Shown: positions 10,765 through 21,185 of the stretch, piece by piece | Layout of the letters: each line of letters opens with the position of its first letter | Numbering within the stretch: position 1 is the stretch's first letter | Source of the DNA: Odontocerum albicorne | Lineage: Eukaryota > Arthropoda > Insecta > Trichoptera > Odontoceridae | Direction: 5' to 3' | DNA: 64,000 nucleotides | Assembly (NCBI GenBank): GCA_949825065.1 | Contig: OX463854.1 | Span: forward strand, 13,181,112-13,245,111 | Program-made: the position numbers and the translations under genes | The notes under the pieces: model-generated | Told to the model about the DNA's origin: nothing | Databases searched by the model: none | What the model saw: the letters and a program-made list of their open reading frames with translations, nothing else

Positions 10765-12230
10765 TATCTAAAGAAAAGCTCCTGGAAGTGACAATATACC
10801 AAACGAACTCATAAAATATGGCGGCGAAGAACTAGTGAAAAGTCTCCACAAACTTTACAACTTGATCCTTGAAACAACAACAATATCAGATAAATGGAGG
10901 GCTAGTATAACGATTTCCATCTTCAAAAAAGGACGAAATATCTCTTTTAGAGGAATATCTCTTTTAAGCGCATTTCTCAAACTCTTCACCAGCATCCTGA
11001 GAGTAAAATTAGAACAACAAATTGAAAATAGAGAGGAACAACAAGGATTCCGAAGAAACAGATCTACTACAGATGCTATATTCACACAGCGGCAAATTAA
11101 AGATAAGTCTCTGGAATACAACAAGACTCCTTACCTTGCTTTTATCGATCTGGCCAAGGTCTTTGATATAATCGAACTAGAAGATGTAATAAGCATTTTG
11201 TTTGAAAGGAACGTGTTATCCTCCATCGTCAAAACCATTAGAGACATAAACCTAAAAAGCTCCACAAGAATTCTAGTAGGCGGAGAACTCTCTAATGACG
11301 TTCCAGCACCAACCGGAGTAAGACAAGGAGATAGTTTAAGCCCATTTTTATTTAACTTGGTTGTGAATAAAATTATAGAAGAAGTGGCCGACCTTAACCT
11401 GGAATACAAGATGGGCGACAATATGCTAAACATCATATGCTATGCTGACGATGCCACTATCATAGCCGAATCAGAGGAAGACCTGGAACAAATGCTACAT
11501 CGATTCCACACTGCTTCCAAAAAATACAACATGTCTATCTCCATCAGCAAGACTAAATGTATGACTCTAGCCAGAGAGCAAGTTGGATGCAGTGTGGCGA
11601 TCAACGACACACCAATTGAACAAGTAACAAAATTTAAATACTTGGGTGCTACCATGATGCGCAATATTAATATCTATGGTGTTGAACAATCACAAAAGGT
11701 GTTGAACAATCACAAGTACTCGAACAATCACAAAAGGCCACAGCTATTTCCGGATGTTTAAAGAACACTATCTGGAAAAACAAGCATATGAACCTCCAAA
11801 GCAAGGTGAAGATATACAAGACCTGTGTCCGCCCCATAATGACAAACAGCATAGAGTCCAGAGCCGACACTGAACTCAGAACCAAAAATCTCCTTTGAAC
11901 CAGCGAAACGAAGGTACTCAGGAGAATCGCTGGTAAAGCCCTTCGTGATAGAGTATGAAACACAGAAATCCCAAGGACGTGCGAAGTTAAAGATATTATC
12001 AGATGGGGACGACAGGGAAGAAGGTTCTGGAACGAACACGTATCCAGAATGGTGAAACCAAGAGCCGTAAGATTGGCCAGGGACAGTATCCCCCAAGCAA
12101 GCAGACCTCCAGGACGACCTCCCAAAAGATGGAAAGAGAGCTGGCAGTCGACGTCACAAGAAGCAAACTATGTTGCAGGACTATAACAGGCCAATAGGCC
12201 TAAAATAATATAGAGAATACCTAATCTAAT
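10765..12230 (+). pseudogene. RTE-like LINE, 5'-truncated reverse transcriptase, best preserved in the window
   Basis: The reverse transcriptase copies element RNA into DNA at a nicked chromosomal site. Motifs in order: KAPGSDNIPNELIKYGG (10774 on), RGISLLSAFLKL, GFRRNRSTTDAIF, FIDLAKVFD, PTGVRQGDSLSPFLFNLVV, CYADDATI (YADD at 11441-11452), SKTKCMTLA and FKYLGA. One frame is open to 11761. The C-terminal part then continues in another frame: LRRIAGKALRDRV, IIRWGRQGRRFWNEHVSRM, RPPGRPPKRWKESWQSTSQE. The frame break coincides with a short triplication at 11682-11735; in-frame stops follow. The endonuclease domain is absent, so this is a 5'-truncated copy. Intact catalytic aspartates and clear motifs suggest a younger copy than its neighbours. 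RTE-like placement is approximate. Confidence 0.88.
11682..11735 (+). repeat. Local triplication inside the LINE
   Basis: The word gttgaacaatcacaa occurs twice and a diverged form, ctcgaacaatcacaaaag, a third time in 54 bases. It separates the YLGA block from the downstream KATAISGC block and shifts the reading frame, so replication slippage probably broke this ORF. Confidence 0.8.
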
Positions 12231-12234
12231 GGCC

Positions 12235-13015
12235 ACAGTCACCAAATTCTTATCCTTGACTCATTTTATAAATTGTCACTTTATTATTTGTCCTTTTTTT
12301 TACTAAAATAAATTATTATTGTTTCTTCTAATACAATAAATGAAATTTTCCATGAATTTTAGTAAATATTTATAAAAAATACTAAAAAGATTAAAAAAAA
12401 ATTAAATCTAAATCAACTGAAATCTTTGCGTTAAATAATCGAACAGCTGTCTGCCGGAAGAGGCTTTGGGCAGTGTCTAACTTTGTCACTCCATTACTGT
12501 CTGAGGATATCATTAGTTTTCTTTATCCGTGACTTGAAGGAAGATTTCTTTTAGATTGTAACTTTCCAAGGATCGATATAAACCCTTTTAGCAATTTCCT
12601 GTGGTTGTTCTGGGATCTTTGCAAGATGAAAATTGAATTCGTATTATTAAATCCATTCCGAAATCAAATGAGATTTTATCTCTCTTTGGATTGAATACAG
12701 AGGGATGCAATCACGTTTTAATTTAAAGTGATTTTCACATTTCGAATTTAATCTACGGCTTTGTTTGTTGTTTTTTTTGGAAGTTTCATTTTAAAATGGC
12801 GTATCGGCGATATTTTTTTAAAAAGTATTATTGAATAATTTAGCAAACATTATTACTTAATAAAGGTTTCGTTAAATTTTACAAAAAAAATTAGAAAATA
12901 ATGATTGTAATAAATTTTACTTTTTGAATTACAATAGTGCGTTTTAATTTCTAAGAATCAGAAAAATAATTTAAAAAAAACATAATTGATATATCCACTA
13001 CAGACTCCCACATTG
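12235..13015. other. AT-rich non-coding stretch
   Basis: Nothing recognised. Confidence 0.5.
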
Positions 13016-13024
13016 AATCTTAAT

Positions 13025-13520
13025 TCCTAGGCCGACCTTTTGGCTAAGACCACACCAAAGTGCTTCGCTAGGTGCTACGTGACTAAGACTAGATGACTTC
13101 ACGCTTTGCCACACCAAAGTGTGAAATTCATTTGACATTTGTGAGTGGTTGAGTCAACAAACGATGCCACTCTCAAAATAAACCAATTTCATTTCAACTT
13201 ACCATTTTTATTTACTTCCTGTGCAACTTCATTCCAAAGTGATTTTATTACAGGTACATTTTTGTATAATTTGTTCGATGGGTTCCATAAAGCTCCCTTT
13301 TATACACAGCTGTTATTAAAACTTCCGCCATCTTGTAAAATCACTTGGTGACACTATAAAATTAACCAGCAGGTCTGTTCGCTAGGAGACTCACTAGGTG
13401 ACTATTAATCATGTAGCGTAGCGCGAAGCGTGCAGGATGGCCATTGCAATAGTATGCGGTGTGTTGGTTCGCTAGGATATGTCACCTAGCTCTAAGCACC
13501 AAGCGAGGCTCCTACCTGTG
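13025..13520. repeat. GC-enriched repeat-rich block, possible degenerate inverted-repeat element
   Basis: The words cgctaggtg, ctaggtgac and ccacaccaaagtg recur (13052, 13112, 13390, 13470-13500). The left end (gcttcgctaggtgctacgtg) resembles the reverse complement of the right end (gcctcgcttggtgcttagag). The middle is ordinary AT-rich DNA. A non-autonomous DNA transposon is possible; no target-site duplication was found. Confidence 0.35.
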
Positions 13521-13524
13521 TAAC

Positions 13525-13865
13525 CGAGGACTTAGTACTATAATGTATAGGGAGTATTACTTATATGCCCAGCTTCTTTGTATGTCAATTTAATTGTCAA
13601 ATCTCATGAGCGGATGCAGTTCAAACTTGCTGATTAAATATTCGAGAAGTTTTCGGTACACGAAATCCTCAGCGATTTTAGGAATCGAATCCGAGATTTC
13701 TGGTTGAAGTACATCCATTTTACCTAATAGGCCGCGGCGATTACCAAGGTACATTTTCAATAGTTTTTTGTACACAGTGACACAGACTTTATGGAGAACT
13801 GCGAGTTATTTGCTTTTTTCATGTTTTTTTAACTTTAAGTAAATGGAGATAAATAAAAAAAAATG
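13525..13865. other. AT-rich spacer
   Basis: A 61-codon minus frame (13775-13590) has no recognisable motif. Nothing else seen. Confidence 0.4.
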
Positions 13866-13867
13866 AA

Positions 13868-14290
13868 AAAGGGGGAATGTTGAGGGATGAGCCCGGACCT
13901 TTTAATGTATTTTCTGCAGTTTTTTTAACATATATCATATGTGTGATTTCGGAATGAATTTATGTATTTTTTATACACATTATGTTGCTGCCAATGAACC
14001 TATATTTATTTGTTTGCGTTAATCTGAGGTGGATTTACTATTTTTTCTACCATTTCTTTATTTTCTACTATTTTTCTTCATAATCTACATGTGCAACGGT
14101 ATAGGCTGAAAAAATATCTGGTGTCTTCGCAACTGGGTTGCCCTATATTTGTGGGATGTATCTTGGCCGGGGTAATGTTATGAGATAACTCCAGACCTTT
14201 TGATAGATTTTCTCTTAAATGTATTTTCTGTTATTTATGTGTTTTGGAATGTATTTAAATATGTTATGTACATACTAGGCTGCTATCATA
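13868..14290 (+). repeat. Pair of LTR-like direct repeats (tgttatgaga...ccagacctttt)
   Basis: Segments at about 13876-14000 and 14174-14290 share tgtt(g/a)(a/t)gaga, cc(c/a)gaccttttaatg, tgtattttctg, tgtgt, ggaatg and tatgtatttt in order. A third copy lies inverted at 48525-48575 (minus: tgttatgagatgtgtccaga). A TGTT start is typical of LTRs, but no primer-binding site or gag/pol frame is visible, so this is a dispersed repeat of uncertain class. Confidence 0.45.
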
Positions 14291-14393
14291 TTTATTAAAG
14301 GAGATATATTTTTGAAGATAAAAATAATGTGTTCTCTAGGTTCTTGGTTTACAATTCTCTTATATCGCCGATGTAAATATGGAAAAAAATATT

Positions 14394-14681
14394 GGTTGAA
14401 TATTTTAGGATTTAAAGAAAGGCTTTATTTTAGAACATACTAAGAAATAGCGGTTGAATATTTTAGGATTTAAAGAAAGGCTATATTTTAGAACAGACTA
14501 AGAAATAGCGGTTGAATATTTTAGGATTTAAAGAAATGCTATATTTTAGAACATACTAAGAAATAGTGGTTGAATATTTTAGGATTTAAGAAAAGGCTAT
14601 ATTTTAGAACAGACTAAGAAATAGTGGTTGAATATTTTAGGATTTAAAGAAAGGCTATATTTTAGAACAGACTAAGAAATA
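14394..14681. repeat. Tandem array, five copies of a 58 bp unit
   Basis: Units start with ggttgaatattttaggattt at 14394, 14452, 14510, 14568 and 14626. They carry a few substitutions (ggctt/ggcta/tgcta, acatac/acagac). The 58 bp period is constant; the last unit stops at agaaata. No open frame crosses the array. Confidence 0.95.
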
Positions 14682-14689
14682 AACGAAAA

Positions 14690-15035
14690 ATAACAAAATA
14701 GAATTTGAAAAAGCGTACAGAAACAATAACAGTGATCAAGTTAGAACTAGAGCGGTTGGTGGTTTCGTTTCGCTGTTTTTTTTTGCTCCGTAAGCGCTTT
14801 AACTATCAACTGAACAAAAATTCTCCAAACAATTTTCCAATAAGCGAATTCCAGGCGGCAGGGGTACCGCGGTTTTCTTTAACCGTTCCACAGATATGTT
14901 TTTCAAGCATTCTTCCCATTTGCTAAAAAAGCAAAACCCATGCAGAGCTTAACATTGTTTGAATAATTGTTTGCTTAGTAAAAATAATTTTATTTGGAGT
15001 GCGAAGAGAACTTGTGGAACAGTTATACCCGTGGC
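14690..15035. other. Ordinary spacer with short duplicated words
   Basis: A short direct repeat (cccgtggc(c/t)gagttg) lies at about 15028-15061. Frames at 14705-14926 and 14959-15150 lack support. Confidence 0.4.
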
Positions 15036-15039
15036 CGAG

Positions 15040-15182
15040 TTGAGATACCCGTGGCTGAGTTGTCTTTCAAATTCGGGGTTAGTGGTGGCTCTGGTTTTCA
15101 CTCAAAGTCTTCTTAACATATATTTGATTAGTTGGAAGAGATTATCATAGAGCAATAAAATCACGTGGTTATAAATAAAATT
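15040..15182 (+). mobile_element. SINE fragment, body and tail
   Basis: ctctggttttcactcaaagt, then ttagttggaagagattatca and tagagcaataaaatcacg, correspond to the body and tail of the copy at 7308-7500. The tRNA head is lost or unrecognisable. Confidence 0.55.
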
Positions 15183-15244
15183 AAACAGTTATAAACAACA
15201 CAATCCAATTTTTTTGAAATCATTACACACGCAAATTAAGAAAA

Positions 15245-15585
15245 TCTTACTGGAAACATATCACCTTTTTTGGAATCGAACTGGAAACCTTTTCTAAGAT
15301 CTCATATATTAAGATTGAATAAATAAAATAAAATGATATGTAGGAAAATAAGATTAAATAAGTTCATAAATTATAACATATAATTAAGATTAGTTAAGTA
15401 ATAAATTTGTACATAGGTATAGCCTCAACAAATGTTTGTATAATAATTTACTTGTTTAATAAATAAAAAAAAAAAAAAAAAAGGAAACCTTGTGAAGGTT
15501 TCTGGTTCTCACTTTGAATATCTTTCTTGTTGGTTGAAGTTAATGGCCAAATATCAATAATTACGCCAAATTTTACTGTAAATTA
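15245..15585 (+). mobile_element. Decayed SINE interrupted by a retroposed insert
   Basis: On the left, cttttttggaatcgaactgg, and on the right, aaggtttctggttctcac and ttgttggttgaagttaatgg then ccaaatatcaataa, resemble SINE body and tail in plus orientation. The two parts are split by the poly(A) insert at 15292-15482. Confidence 0.45.
15292..15482 (+). mobile_element. Retroposed poly(A)-tailed insert with 9 bp target-site duplication
   Basis: The insert ends in aataaataaa running into an A tract of about 18 residues. It is flanked by the direct repeat ggaaacctt at 15283-15291 and 15483-15491. Poly(A), an upstream polyadenylation-like signal and the duplication are the marks of LINE-driven retroposition of an mRNA 3' end or truncated element. 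The 190 bp body is AT-rich UTR-like sequence with no coding motif. Confidence 0.75.
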
Positions 15586-15589
15586 CAGA

Positions 15590-16100
15590 AGTTTCGTGTT
15601 ATACAATGTAATAAGGTCTCACATAAAAATTGGTCCAGAATTCAAGATGCTGAGTTCCTTAGACAAAACGTTTACAACTTGACATTTTAAATCTAGTAGC
15701 ATAGTACACAATATGTTCTCACATTTCTTGGATGGATGTCGATATTCAAAATTGTTGCTATTGCCTTCATTCCAAACGTGCTGAATATACAATTTTATGA
15801 TAGTTTAGCACATGTTAGCCCAATGAATTAGAACGGGTCTTAGTGGTATTTTGATGATGTAACAAATTAACTTGTTTTTTCGGTACTTGATATTTTTTAC
15901 ACAATCGCTACCGCAAAAATGTATCGTAAACCAAAAAAAAAAAATACGTAGTGTATGGTGATAGTGCAGTTAGCGACTGTGTGTGTCAAATGTGGTTTGA
16001 AAAAAACTGGAATGGTTATACAACACTCAAAGATGGTGTCCGCTCTGGAAGATCGTTTACTAATGATAAATTTTGGTGTAATTTAACGTTTGAATTGTGT
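15590..16100. other. AT-rich non-coding stretch
   Basis: Nothing recognised. Confidence 0.5.
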
Positions 16101-16111
16101 TTTGTTTTTGT

Positions 16112-16525
16112 GAGGTGAGGTGCATGGCCGCGCGGTAACGGTCTGGACTTCCGTACGAAAAGCCGTCAGTTCGAACCCCGCGCTGAGCTACTCCCCTCGA
16201 ACAACACAGGCACTTTTTCCATCTAGTGTTCCAGGGTATAAGGATACCTATGACTTAAGTCATTGTACTTTTAAAAGAAGGAAAAATTATCTAAAAATAT
16301 TTTTTTATTTATTTATGCTTTTATTTATTTTACACATGACAATAAATACTATATACATCATTTGTGAAAAAAAACAACAGGTCATTTAATTTGGACACAC
16401 AATTTTAATGGATCTGGGTTTGTTGCCTTTCATTCATCGTGTCCCCAGTAAACTAGGCTTTTGCCTGTATCTCACTGAGGGCATATAGCATTAAAAAATA
16501 AATTTATGCTTCTTTCCGATTTATT
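16112..16525 (+). mobile_element. tRNA-derived SINE, second family (long tail)
   Basis: The head has an A box (tggccgcgcggtaacgg) and a B box (cagttcgaaccccgc) at tRNA spacing. A body with tttttccatctagtgttcca and a long 3' region with aatttggacacacaatttta, tggatctgggtttgttgcct and cccagtaaactaggctt follow. The 3' region recurs at 31600-31800 (plus) and about 46250-46390 (minus). Confidence 0.7.
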
Positions 16526-16529
16526 AATT

Positions 16530-17640
16530 TATAATAAGAATTTATAATATGAATTAACTCTTCGGACAACTTAATGACAATGTTTTTTTTTTATATCAGA
16601 TTTTTAATAAAATGTTTTTTTTGGACTACTTGGTAAAGTGTATGTCCACCTGGAGGTCAACAAAAAATCAGTGAAGTTTCAAATTTGTCTTCAATATTCT
16701 TCTTAACATCCCGTTTGCGGGAATGTTGCCAACACATTTGAAGAAGAGCGCGCAATCAGTTGAAACAACAATTTGTTTTGTTCCGTTTTCAAAACAATGC
16801 GAAATAACTACTATAAGAAATGCGCTAAGCTGTTATCTTTCATAATAATATACATTCAGCAGGTTCAGAATGAAGTAAGTAACGAAAAATTGTCATAACG
16901 ATCAATATGAAACTTATTTCCGGACAACATATGTGTATTATTATGAAACACAACTCGACAATTTGTTTATGAAATAAAAACTTAAAAAAAAAAACGAAAA
17001 CCCTGGCAACTAATCCAGTACGTCAGACACATTCGGAAGTATCGGACTTATTGTACTACATACGTACTTGTATACCCATACGTACATTCATTCTGTGTAT
17101 ATATTCTGGGGCCCGCATTGCAGGAAGCTGTACAATGCCAATTGGTGAAGTTCCACATTGTCCTGAAAAGATAAAACTTTTATCAGACTTTATTTATATC
17201 AGATTATCAGAAGGTACTTTGTACAAGCTACAAGTCTCTCAACATCTTTCTGTTTGCCTGGCAATAACATTGTACTTTAGAGTGTTTTCCTAAGTTCAAA
17301 CCTCAAAAATATGTTGATGAAACCACACTTTTATTTTTTACGAAATATATTTTGTGTTGTTATTACCTTAGATTGATAGCAGAAGATTATTTAAGAATTT
17401 TAAGTGGTTTTCAAAAGGATGAATTGAGTAAATTATATGTGTTTGCCTTATTTATTGTCTTAGGTTTTTTCTTTTATATAAGATTGCTTACAGGTCAATG
17501 TTCAATTTGAGTTTTAATTTTTTTCAATAGAGGCATTTCGCGTCCAAAACAATAGTCAACCGTTTTGGTTAAATTACATAAAAATACTGTCAATCGTATT
17601 AAAAACGTTTTTGTTTTCAACGATATTGTATTGCGCTTTC
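16530..17640. other. AT-rich intergenic stretch upstream of a possible exon
   Basis: No motif recognised. An 80-codon frame (17051-17293) has somewhat balanced composition but no start or splice support. Confidence 0.4.
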
Positions 17641-17642
17641 AG

Positions 17643-17875
17643 TGTATAAAGGACGACTTGATGAATTGTTGCTATGTGAAAAATGTTACCAACTAAGAAA
17701 AAAATTAGAGGCCTTAAATGATTACCAGACTGGAATCTATTTAAATCGATGGGTTCCGACGAGTATCAAATCCGTAACCTCAGAACTGGAATTCCAACAT
17801 GTTACCTACAAGGCTACGAAGATCGTTGATTGGACGGAATTCAAGAGATATGGATGCAGGTTTGTGAAGTGATAA
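17643..17875 (+). CDS. Possible 3'-terminal exon, unknown product
   Basis: An open frame follows a splice-acceptor-like tract, with AG at 17641-17642 after attgcgctttc. It runs about 77 codons to a TGA immediately followed by TAA. The peptide includes LLLCEKCYQLRKKLEALNDY and ends KRYGCRFVK. Composition is more balanced than the flanking AT-rich DNA. An ATTAAA polyadenylation-like signal lies near 17937. No ATG begins the frame, so it would be a downstream exon. I do not recognise the family, and a transposon origin is possible. Confidence 0.3.
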
Positions 17876-17949
17876 CAAGTCACCCATCACATGAACAACG
17901 ATGACCTTCCATCTGGTATTACCAGCTATAAATGATTATTAAAGCATTT

Positions 17950-18680
17950 TGCCTAACCTGTTTTCGTTAAGATATATTTTACATTCTCTCCTATTATAAC
18001 ATATGTTGAGATATGACAAAAGATGTCATCCTTTAAGTTTTCAAAAAATATTTTATTAAAGGTATAGTTGCAAATTTTATATTTGTTACAAAACATTTTA
18101 TATTATATTAAAAAAATCGATCCATTTGTTTATTCCACCAAACCTTTGTGTCGTTTATTTAATTTAATTATAAACATATGTCCATGATTAAAAATATACC
18201 ACAAACCTTTTTCCTCCATTTTCTTTAAAAAAGTAATTTTTACAAAACGAAATTATAAGAAAGGTCAATTTTTGTTTACCGCTTTGTAATCGAGAAAATT
18301 TAATTAAAATTAACGGCGAAAAAATAAGGTTAGTGTAAATATTTTGTAAACATTAAATGTATTGAATAATTCAGAAGTAAAACTGCGGTTCAAACCCATT
18401 ATTCATTTATGAAAATTTGAAAATATTTTTTCTCTAAATTTTTTTGACCCACTTCATATTTTCTTTCAAGTAGGTGGATATTTAATATTGTGTTGTCTGA
18501 TATTTCTCGCCATAGCACGCTCGTAGGTATTCTCTATTTCTACTTTCTAAAGACATGTCAAAGCTAGCGAAGCTTTGTTAGTTCGAGGGTAGTCATGACA
18601 TAAAAAAACTTTAATGAGATATCTACCATCGTAGTTTTGTTCTTACGACTTAATATCTAGAAACGCACGCAAACACCGCA
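17950..18680. other. AT-rich stretch, possible 5' flank of the small peptide frame
   Basis: No coding motif. A cataaaaaaac TATA-like word lies near 18599, about 85 bases upstream of the ATG at 18683; no arthropod initiator match was obvious. Confidence 0.35.
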
Positions 18681-18682
18681 AA

Positions 18683-18838
18683 ATGAAGTTGATGGGTCTT
18701 CTTCTGATGTCAGTGTTTTTTGCACTTCTTTGTTTTTCTTACAACCCTTCCCTTACGGTGCTAAAATTGAAACGCGCGCTCCGGCGTTGGGTAGTGAGTA
18801 CGCGATCAAAAATTAGCGATTTTAAATCGGAAAAATAA
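18683..18838 (+). CDS. Candidate small secreted cationic peptide, 51 codons
   Basis: The ATG has an insect-like context (accgcaaaATGaag). The frame opens with a signal-peptide-like hydrophobic run, MKLMGLLLMSVFFALLCFSY, then a basic segment LTVLKLKRALRRWVVSTR, and ends SDFKSEK before TAA. The mature part would be rich in Lys/Arg with hydrophobic residues between them, as in amphipathic cationic peptides; antimicrobial-like activity is only inference. A strong donor-like site (GTGAGT, near 18793) lies inside, so this may instead be the first exon of a longer secreted protein. The region is GC-enriched. No family is recognised. Confidence 0.35.
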   Translation: MKLMGLLLMSVFFALLCFSYNPSLTVLKLKRALRRWVVSTRSKISDFKSEK

Positions 18839-18839
18839 G

Positions 18840-19660
18840 AACATTCATAGATAATCCCCTTAATTAATTATAATTGAAGTTAAAAATTATAATAATTGAG
18901 ATTTATTTGCTAAAAACATTAAAAAAACATCTGACAACGCTCACGGAACGGGCGTAGGTCTAATCTATTTGCAAGCCCAGAAGCTACTGCGGCGCGGAGC
19001 GGTAGTGGCTTACTCTCGGCGTGGCTTACGCTTGCGACGATTGAGACAATTGAGACAATTGAGCTCCTCGCAATTCAGTGGAGTATGCAAGACTGAGATG
19101 CGAATATAGTGTCGTGCTTCCCGCATACTCTTCACCTATCGTCAAGACACAAGGTCGAGGCACTCACAGCGTTTAAATGCGAATTTGTTTCCGATCTTCA
19201 CAAAATACCCACGATGTAGTCGATAAATTCTGATTATTATTAATATTATTTTTTAAATCAATGCGTTAATATATAATGGAGGAATACCTAAAATCTTAAC
19301 CTTGTATTTATTATATTTATAGAGATGGTTATTAGAAGCAACGTGTAGAAGATACCCAACACAGGGAAGGAAAGGTTAAGAACATCCAATTGCGGATCCC
19401 GTAAACTTACATTTTATTCATCGTGGTGAATTCGTTGTTCTCCCAAGCTACATTTTTCTTTCTCCCAAAAGAAGTAGCAGTATTTCAAATACGTACCTTT
19501 GTTTATTTATACCCACATAACATTTTAATTTTAATAATTAATATAAGAATAATGTGAAATTTTTAATACATATTGTGAAACGATAAAATTCTTATCAGAC
19601 CGCATTTCAAAATAAACAAACAAGTCACAAAGACAACTGCGAAGAAATATTGAGTTTTGA
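18840..19660. other. GC-enriched patch (about 18930-19190) in AT-rich DNA
   Basis: The patch has CpG-containing words (ggcgcggagcggtag, ctctcggcgtggcttacg) and a tandem gagacaattgagacaattga. No open frame, tRNA box or terminal repeat was identified. It could be an exon or promoter region of the gene to the left, or old transposon DNA. Confidence 0.3.
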
Positions 19661-19667
19661 TATTCGA

Positions 19668-19945
19668 TTTAAATATATACATGCATACATACCATCCCGC
19701 TGTTTCTCTGAAGGAGTACGCAAAGAGAACAGAGAACCAAACTTACTTGTAAAAAAACATTCTTCACAAAAAAACATTTTTACAGCGTATTGTCTCAATT
19801 ACCCTTTGATCTTTTCTTCTTTCAAAATATATTTTCTCCTTGGTCTTCTTCTACTATACCTTCTACTACATATTTGTTTATTAATTTTGGTTTATTTATT
19901 CGATTTCTATGCCCAAACCAACTCACAGAGCTTTTTTTGACCTAC
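19668..19945 (-). pseudogene. LINE 3' end, same tail family as 1791-2010
   Basis: The minus-strand peptide SWFGHRNRINKPKLINKYVV matches the LINE block WFGHVxRMxxxRLxKxxY and is followed by VEGIVEEDQG in the RGRPRR position. The 3' UTR (plus-strand atgcatacataccatcccgc and gaaggagtacgcaaag) resembles 57395-57440 and, inverted, 1945-2000. Stops show it is dead. Confidence 0.65.
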
Positions 19946-19949
19946 CTAA

Positions 19950-20415
19950 TATAAAATGTGTAGTTTAAGTTCTCAGTCATCACTTAAATATAAATTGTGT
20001 TATACTTGTATATTTCCATTCCATACATTAAGTTGGTTTATTTCTATATTTTTCAGTTACAAACTTCCTCCTCAAGTATCAAAATTCGAAATGATGTTGA
20101 TGTGGACTAACGTCTTAACATATATTGATACCGTTGGCTTTGAGTACATACGTGTTATTGTACAATTGATTTTTTGCTATTGCTTCACGAGTTTCAATAT
20201 ACCCCGTAATTTTTCCATCATATGAGAAAACGCTACCCAGTAATTTTGTAGAATTCCTTGAATTGATCTAATTTTTAATTTTAATTAGCTTATATGCAGT
20301 TAAGAGTGAAAAAAATACACTTACAAATAACACTTAAATTCAAAAAGATATTATAGACGTCTGAGAATTAAGAAAAAATGGAAGTTTATTTATTAATAAT
20401 TACTATAACCTTCAT
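19950..20415. other. AT-rich stretch
   Basis: Nothing recognised. The frame at 19956-20225 is low complexity. Confidence 0.45.
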
Positions 20416-20524
20416 TCAAAAATTCATCCAGATATGAATAATATTTAAGATATTTATATGTTCAGCACAAAACATCGGAAGACTCGTTATATTTAAATTA
20501 TAAGAATTAACTGATAGAAAATTA

Positions 20525-20700
20525 AGACGAAACTTTCCGGTTAAGCTTTGAGTTTTCTCGGTGCCTTTGAGGAGTAAACAAAGCCTCAGCCGATCTCTCG
20601 AGGCCATTGCTACACCGGAGAAGCGGATCTGCTTTGCTGCTTGATTCCACAAACTCTGGGCCTCGGTAGGGAAAACTGCTGCCAATATAAAAAAGCTAAA
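20525..20700 (-). CDS. Possible internal exon, unknown product
   Basis: On the minus strand a GC-balanced open frame with no usable ATG follows an acceptor-like tract (tttttatattggcag). It reads FPTEAQSLWNQAAKQIRFSG, then AMASRDRLRLCLLLKGTEKT. A donor-like GT lies after the Leu-Thr-Gly-Lys codons near 20537. The local base composition stands out against the AT-rich flanks. The family is not recognised. Without RNA evidence a chance or transposon-derived frame cannot be excluded. Confidence 0.25.
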
Positions 20701-20714
20701 TATGCATTCCACAG

Positions 20715-21180
20715 TAAAAAAATCAATCTCTCGTGCAATAATTTTTCATATGACATTCCAAATGAACTTTACAATTATTAATGTGTACGACAAATATCAC
20801 TTAACGAGTTAATTATTGATGTGTTGATATAGTTATTTAAAATGTGTATCAATTCAATTTAGTTTTTTTTTCTTTTTTTCAATAAGACTAATAAACTATA
20901 AAATTTATTTGAAATCAAAATATAAATTGAATGTAACAAGTGATAAATAAAAATACAACACTCGGCTTAGTAAATAATAATCTTGTGCAATATTCATTTT
21001 GTTATTTGTTTTGATTATCGGATACGTTTATGAAATGATTAAAAAATCACAGATTTTAGCTTTTTGTTGCATGTATACTTAAAGTTATGGAAACATTAAT
21101 ATTCCACCTAAAGAGTATCTCGGGATAGTTAGTAGACACACGTGTCACGAGGATTAATTTAATTAGTGGAATAACAAAGT
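20715..21180. other. AT-rich stretch
   Basis: Nothing recognised. Confidence 0.5.
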
Positions 21181-21185
21181 TATTG

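Noticed and set aside
10855..12125. Four minus-strand frames opposite the LINE
   Set aside because: They are antisense shadows of the reverse transcriptase reading frame.
16112..16195. Possible functional tRNA gene
   Set aside because: Same reasoning: tRNA-like promoter boxes joined to a SINE 3' module that recurs elsewhere.
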